This document shows, piece by piece, positions 60,570 through 64,000 of a DNA stretch of 64,000 nt. The position numbers and the translations under genes were made by a program. The first letter of the stretch is position 1. Every line of letters begins with the position of its first letter. The stretch is from assembly GCF_030268965.1 (NCBI RefSeq), contig NZ_BSSE01000014.1:99042-163041 (forward strand). Direction: 5' to 3'. This DNA is from Microtetraspora sp. NBRC 16547. Its GTDB lineage: Bacteria; Actinomycetota; Actinomycetes; Streptosporangiales; Streptosporangiaceae. The notes beneath the pieces were generated by a model. The model searched no databases. It worked only from the letters and a program-made list of their open reading frames with translations, and had not been told where the DNA came from.

Positions 60570-61754
60570 ATGCTTCCGGCTCGGTTGAACCGCCTCACCG
60601 TGGAGGAGGCCGCGGATCGCTATGTGGAGCTGGTCCGGGCCAAGACGTCGACGGGGGCGTTGTCCCCCGCCACCGCCGAGTTGTACGCGCGGGATGTCGC
60701 CACGTTCGTACGGCTGGCGGGGCCGGAGCGGGTGCTGGACGATCTCACGGGCGAGGACGTGGACGCCGTGCTGCTGGCGTTCGCCCGCAAGCCGGACGAG
60801 CGCCGCCGCGCGGCGGAGTCCCCGGGCGCGGCGGGCACCAGGAACACGGGGGGCACGGGGGGCACGGGGGCGGGGACACAGAGCGCGGCGTCGCAGGGGC
60901 GGTTCCGTCGGTCGGTGTCGGCGCTGTTCAAGCATGCGGCGCTGGCGGGGTGGGTGCAGCTCAATCCGATGGCGGCCGCGTCGGTCACGGCGCGGGAGCG
61001 TGGTGGTCTGCGGGCCGAGCGGCGGGCGCTGACGAAGGAGCAGGCCGAGGGGCTGATCGGGGCGGCCCGGTCGCCGGCCGAGGAGCCGGCCCGGCGCAGG
61101 GATCAGCGGACCGATGCCCGTGACGCGTTGATCGTGTTGCTGTTGGCGACGGTGGGGCCGCGGGTGTCGGAGCTGGTGCGGGCCGACGTCGAGGATTTCT
61201 ACACCAATGACGGTGTGCGCTACTGGCGGATCTTCGGCAAGGGTGGCAGGACGCGGGACGTGCCGCTTCCCCGTGACGTCGCCGAGGCGTTCGACGCCTA
61301 CCTCGCGGTGCGGGCGGCGAGTCAGGAGAAGGCGCTGCTGCTGTCGTGGCGGGGCAGGCGGCTGGCTCGGGGGGACGTGCAGGGGGTGATCGACCGGGTG
61401 CAGCGGCGGGTGGAGCCGGGGCGACGGCGGAGCGTGACGCCGCACGGGCTGCGGCACACGACGGCGACGCACCTGCTCGCCGACGGGACGGACATGGACG
61501 CGGTACGGCGGGTGCTGGGGCACAGTGACCTGTCGACGCTCGGTCGGTATCGCGACGAGCTTCCGGGCGAGCTGGAGGTGGCGATGCGGGCGCATCCGCT
61601 GCTGCGCGGCCCTCGCGGCGGGGCGGATGGAGCGCATGGGGCGAAGCTCGGCGGGACGGGTGAGTCTGCGGATGGGTCTGCGGATGGGTCGGCGCCCGTC
61701 GCTGACCGCCGGAGCCGGGAGGTCGGAGATCGCAGCCGGGACGAGGACGGCTGA
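60570..61754 (+). CDS. Tyrosine recombinase/integrase
   Basis: 394 residues. SAM-like N-terminal core domain (EEAADRYVELVRAKTSTGAL, SPATAELYARDVATFVRLAG) and a catalytic domain with all the expected residues: Arg in TVGPRVSELVRADV, Lys in GKGGRTRDVPLP, HGLRHTTATHLL (His-x-x-Arg), His in RRVLGHSDLST and Tyr in LGRYRD. A Gly/Thr linker and a Gly/Ser/Asp-rich C-terminal tail come from short DNA repeats. It may be an XerC/D-like or element-derived integrase. No attachment site was found nearby. ATG 60570 or 60540 are possible starts. Confidence 0.85.
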   Translation: MLPARLNRLTVEEAADRYVELVRAKTSTGALSPATAELYARDVATFVRLAGPERVLDDLTGEDVDAVLLAFARKPDERRRAAESPGAAGTRNTGGTGGTGAGTQSAASQGRFRRSVSALFKHAALAGWVQLNPMAAASVTARERGGLRAERRALTKEQAEGLIGAARSPAEEPARRRDQRTDARDALIVLLLATVGPRVSELVRADVEDFYTNDGVRYWRIFGKGGRTRDVPLPRDVAEAFDAYLAVRAASQEKALLLSWRGRRLARGDVQGVIDRVQRRVEPGRRRSVTPHGLRHTTATHLLADGTDMDAVRRVLGHSDLSTLGRYRDELPGELEVAMRAHPLLRGPRGGADGAHGAKLGGTGESADGSADGSAPVADRRSREVGDRSRDEDG

Positions 61755-61841
61755 GCGGTGAGTCAGCCGGCGGTGGCGTTCCGTTGGACGAACATGGCCA
61801 TGACTGGACGACACCGGACGGATCTCGCGAGGATGTAGCGC

Positions 61842-62579
61842 ATGACCGTGTTCTCCGCACTCGCGTCGTTCGCCGTCGTCGCCGGGCTGATGACGATCGT
61901 GCCCGGCTTGGACACCGCCCTGGTCCTCCGGTCGGCGATCACGGGCGGGCGGCGGCAGGCGTTCGCGACCGCGCTGGGCGTCAACACGGGCGTGCTGGTG
62001 TGGGGTGCGGGCGCGGCGGTGGGAGTGTCGGCCCTGCTGACCGCGTCGCAGACGGCGTACACGGTGCTGCGGCTGGCCGGGGCCGCCTATCTCGTCTGGT
62101 TCGGTGCGACCATGGTGTTGCGCACGCTGCGCGGCCGGGCCGCGACTTCCAATGCGGTGACCACGAATTCGGTGACCACGACGACCGATGAGGCCGGGCG
62201 CACCGAGGCCGCCGGTGGAGCCGTCGCTCCTGGGACCTCGCCGGAGACGGGGCCGGAGACAGGGCTCGTGACAGGGCCGGGCGGAGCGTGGGCGCGCGGC
62301 CTGGTGACGAATCTGCTCAACCCCAAGGTCGGCGTGTTCTATGTGGCGATGCTGCCGCAGTTCATCCCGGCGGACGCGCCGCATCTGCTGACGGGGCTGC
62401 TGCTGGCGCTGGTGCACAACGTCGAGGGGATGGCGTGGTTCACCCTGCTGATCTTCGGAACGCATCTGGCGCGTGCGTGGCTGTCGGGAGCGCGGGTCCA
62501 TCGGGTCATCGACCGGGTCACCGGCGCCGTTCTGGTCGGGTTCGGCCTGCGCCTGGCTTTGTCCGGGAACCAGGTGTGA
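61842..62579 (+). CDS. LysE/RhtB-family exporter
   Basis: 245 residues with about six membrane helices: FAVVAGLMTIVPGLDTALVL (helix 1 with the family PGLD), LGVNTGVLVWGAGAAVGVSA, TVLRLAGAAYLVWFGATMVL, then a long Thr/Gly-rich loop (TSPETGPETGLVTGPGG) and VTNLLNPKVGVFYVAMLPQF. It exports amino acids or related compounds. The loop is longer than usual and encoded by short repeats. A lone gene, downstream of the recombinase. Confidence 0.9.
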   Translation: MTVFSALASFAVVAGLMTIVPGLDTALVLRSAITGGRRQAFATALGVNTGVLVWGAGAAVGVSALLTASQTAYTVLRLAGAAYLVWFGATMVLRTLRGRAATSNAVTTNSVTTTTDEAGRTEAAGGAVAPGTSPETGPETGLVTGPGGAWARGLVTNLLNPKVGVFYVAMLPQFIPADAPHLLTGLLLALVHNVEGMAWFTLLIFGTHLARAWLSGARVHRVIDRVTGAVLVGFGLRLALSGNQV

Positions 62580-62672
62580 CCGACCACGGACGTCGGCGCC
62601 GCCGCTTCCCCCGAACCTCACCCGAACCTCACCCGAGGTGAGGTCCGGGGTCCTCAGGATCGGCGGGCGAGG

Positions 62673-63080
62673 TCAGCGGGTGAAGAACTCCGCCAGCACG
62701 GGTGCCAGGACCTCCGGGGCCACGTCGTGCGTCTGGCCGTTCAGAGTCCGCCGCCGCGCGTTCGGGAGGATGTCGGCGAGCGCCTGTACGGCGTTGCGCG
62801 CCCATGCCGGGCTGGCCCCGCCGTCGATGACGATCGTGGGCGTGGTGACGGAGGCCCACTTCTTGAGCGTCGACGGGTCGCCGCTCATCGTGTCGCCCAT
62901 GACGGCCGCGTCGTAGGGCAGCGTGTGCGCGACGGCTTCGAAGACCAGCCAGATCGGGCTCTCGCGCATGGGGGTCACGTACTCGGCGGGCATGTCCACG
63001 GCCGCGGCCAGGAAGAGTTCGACCGCGTCTCCCCTGCGCCCTTCGGCCACGAGCCCGGCGAGCGTGCCCTGGTAGCCAGA
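62673..63080 (-). pseudogene. Alpha/beta hydrolase, C-terminal part only
   Basis: The minus strand reads QGTLAGLVAEGRRGDAVELF, PAEYVTPMRESPIWLVFEAV, AHTLPYDAAVMGDTMSGDPS, PTIVIDGGASPAWARNAVQA and GQTHDVAPEVLAPVLAEFF. This is the C-terminal half of a hydrolase with the acid near DGGASPAW and the His in GQTHDV. The N-terminal half, including the nucleophile, is missing. It is joined to an MMPL fragment at about 63080. A product could start at GTG 63050 but would be inactive. Confidence 0.65.
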
Positions 63081-63084
63081 TGAA

Positions 63085-63252
63085 ACGGCGCCATCGCGCG
63101 CTCATAGATAACGACCGCCGAGCTGACGTCCGGCGTGAACTTCTTCGCCAGTTCGACGGCCTGGGCCGACTCGGCGTTCTGCTGAACTTGTCGCTGAACA
63201 TGCCGCCGACGACCACCAGACCGATCCAGAACACGAGGACGGCCCATTTCAT
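63085..63252 (-). pseudogene. MMPL-family transporter N-terminal fragment
   Basis: ATG 63252 starts MKWAVLVFWIGLVVVGGMFS and DKFS, the first membrane helix of MMPL lipid/drug exporters. The match continues in another frame as QQNAESAQAVELAKKFTPDV and SSAVVIYERA, so a frameshift has occurred and residues are missing between QNAES and AVELAKKF. After about 55 codons it runs into the hydrolase fragment. Confidence 0.6.
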
Positions 63253-63414
63253 TTGGCTCTCCGGTCGGACGGAAGTGCTGATACTCGCATGGGAACTCCG
63301 CTGAAAGGCTCAGGCAAGGGGGATGCCGACTGCCTGAAGAAGGTCGACGTTCATATGCCGCAGCGTGCCGATCCGTCCTGTCAGGCTCAGCACAGATCCC
63401 TGTTGGATCGCCCC

Positions 63415-64000
63415 TCAGCCCTGCTTGCTGTAGAGGCGGAGCGTGATCGGGGCGCACACGAGGGTGATGACGGCGGTCGCGGTGAGGGACCAGGCGACCG
63501 CGCCGCCGGCGCCGCCGGTGTCGTTCATCAGGTCCCGGGCCGCGGTCGCGACGTGGCTGAGCGGGTTGACGTCGACGAAGGCCTGGAGCCAGCCGGGCAT
63601 GGTGCTGGGCTGGACGAAGATGTTGCTGGCGAACGAGAGCGGCATCAGCACGGCGTTGGCGATGCTGATGACGACGGCCGGGTCGTGGATGACCAGGGCG
63701 ACCGCGGCCCACAGCAGGGACAGCGAGAGCCCGAAGGCGACGCCCAGGGCGACCGCGGCGAGCACGCCCAGCGCGCCGCCGTCGGGGCGGTAGCCCATGA
63801 TCAGGCCGAGGACCACCACGATGGCGGAGGCGAACAGGTAGCGGGCGGCATCGCTGAGCAGGCCGCCGAGCACGAAGGCGACGCCCAGGGCGACCGCGGC
63901 GAGCACGCCCAGCGCGCCGCCGTCGGGGCGGTAGCCCATGATCAGGCCGAGGACCACCACGATGGCGGAGGCGAACAGGTAGCGGGCGGCATCGCTGAGC
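63415..64000 (-). CDS. ABC-2 type transporter permease, 5' end outside window, with internal duplication
   Basis: 195 codons in the window. The C-terminal part is a DrrB-like permease: SISNAVLMP-like IANAVLMPLSFASNIFVQPS, TMPGWLQAFVDVNPLSHVAT and ARDLMNDTGG, followed by a last helix (LTATAVITLVCAPITLRLYS). Upstream, the 47-residue stretch around VVLGLIMGYRPDGGALGVLA occurs twice because of a 141-bp tandem DNA repeat; relatives have it once. The extra copy adds two hydrophobic segments. The remaining gene, and probably its ATPase, lies beyond the window. Confidence 0.8.
   Translation of the reverse strand, partial: LSDAARYLFASAIVVVLGLIMGYRPDGGALGVLAAVALGVAFVLGGLLSDAARYLFASAIVVVLGLIMGYRPDGGALGVLAAVALGVAFGLSLSLLWAAVALVIHDPAVVISIANAVLMPLSFASNIFVQPSTMPGWLQAFVDVNPLSHVATAARDLMNDTGGAGGAVAWSLTATAVITLVCAPITLRLYSKQG
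63732..64000. repeat. Tandem repeat: 128 bp repeated at 141-bp period, reaching the window edge
   Basis: 63732-63859 and 63873-64000 are identical, with a different 13-base segment between. The period is 47 codons, so the reading frame of the permease is kept. The second copy ends exactly at the last base of the window. Confidence 0.9.

Noticed and set aside
1..64000. CRISPR arrays, tRNA or rRNA genes
   Set aside because: No regularly spaced repeats of CRISPR type, no cloverleaf with CCA end and no rRNA-like stretch were seen by eye; a covariance-model search could still find a tRNA.

Overview
The window is very GC-rich double-stranded DNA with strong third-position GC bias, many GTG starts, many 1-4 base ATGA/GTGA gene overlaps, several apparently leaderless genes, and gene families typical of high-GC Gram-positive bacteria (PPOX/F420-type fragments, DUF5937-like ArsR regulators, DUF4180, DUF3224, DUF3817, DUF4267, ABC-F resistance proteins). 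It looks like a chromosomal segment of a filamentous actinomycete, most plausibly of the Streptosporangiales or a near relative. That assignment is inference from gene content; no rRNA or marker gene is present.

Layout. 1-5.0 kb: a drug-type ABC exporter (two ABC-2 permeases, the first cut by the window edge, plus ATPase), a membrane-anchored metallophosphoesterase, and an ABC-F ribosome-protection gene with a long leader and a tiny leaderless upstream ORF. 5.3-12.5 kb: flavin oxidase, DUF4267 protein, cupin and divergent ArsR-like regulator, kinase-like protein, and a TIM-barrel glycosidase-like gene divergent from its TetR regulator with two matching operators. 12.2-18.6 kb: a decayed S1-domain gene with an in-frame amber codon, a broken serine recombinase, HD phosphohydrolase, DsbA-like protein and divergent TetR, a strongly folded element at 16.8 kb, and a duplicated AraC-VOC unit. 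18.7-23.4 kb: glycosyltransferase remnant, a three-subunit xanthine-dehydrogenase-type molybdoenzyme operon and an anti-sigma-like ATPase. 23.8-32 kb: a HTH/DUF4180 operon whose middle hydrolase has collapsed to a minigene, DUF3224, a second cupin, then a 2.4-kb segment bounded by 33-bp perfect inverted repeats that carries an IS630-type transposase remnant, an aldo/keto reductase and a second DUF5937-like regulator, then a beta-helix-like lipoprotein. 32.2-36.3 kb: isochorismatase-GlxA pair, two-component system, membrane protein.

36.3-43.8 kb is the functional centre: a [NiFe]-hydrogenase maturation cluster, hypF facing away from an operon of an SIS-HupF fusion, a second SIS protein, hypA, hypC, hypD and hypE. 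hypB and hydrogenase structural genes are not in the window. 43.9-51.3 kb: small secreted protein, quinone reductase, fused 5-oxoprolinase, an L7/L12-like membrane protein and an APH-family kinase, separated by long perfect hairpins. 51.3-63.3 kb is a patchwork of intact genes (proline iminopeptidase, methyltransferase, alpha/beta hydrolase, DUF3817, GNAT, MFS, tyrosine recombinase, LysE) and truncated pieces of many others, including an ECF sigma factor joined in frame to half a dihydrofolate reductase. 63.4-64 kb: an ABC-2 permease with an internal 141-bp tandem duplication, cut by the window edge.

About twenty recognisable gene fragments (Tn3 and IS630 transposases, recombinase, AraC, glycosyltransferase, HIT, EthD, DNA ligase, MMPL and others) show that the accessory parts have repeatedly gained, rearranged and lost DNA, while the hyp cluster and the molybdoenzyme operon are intact.
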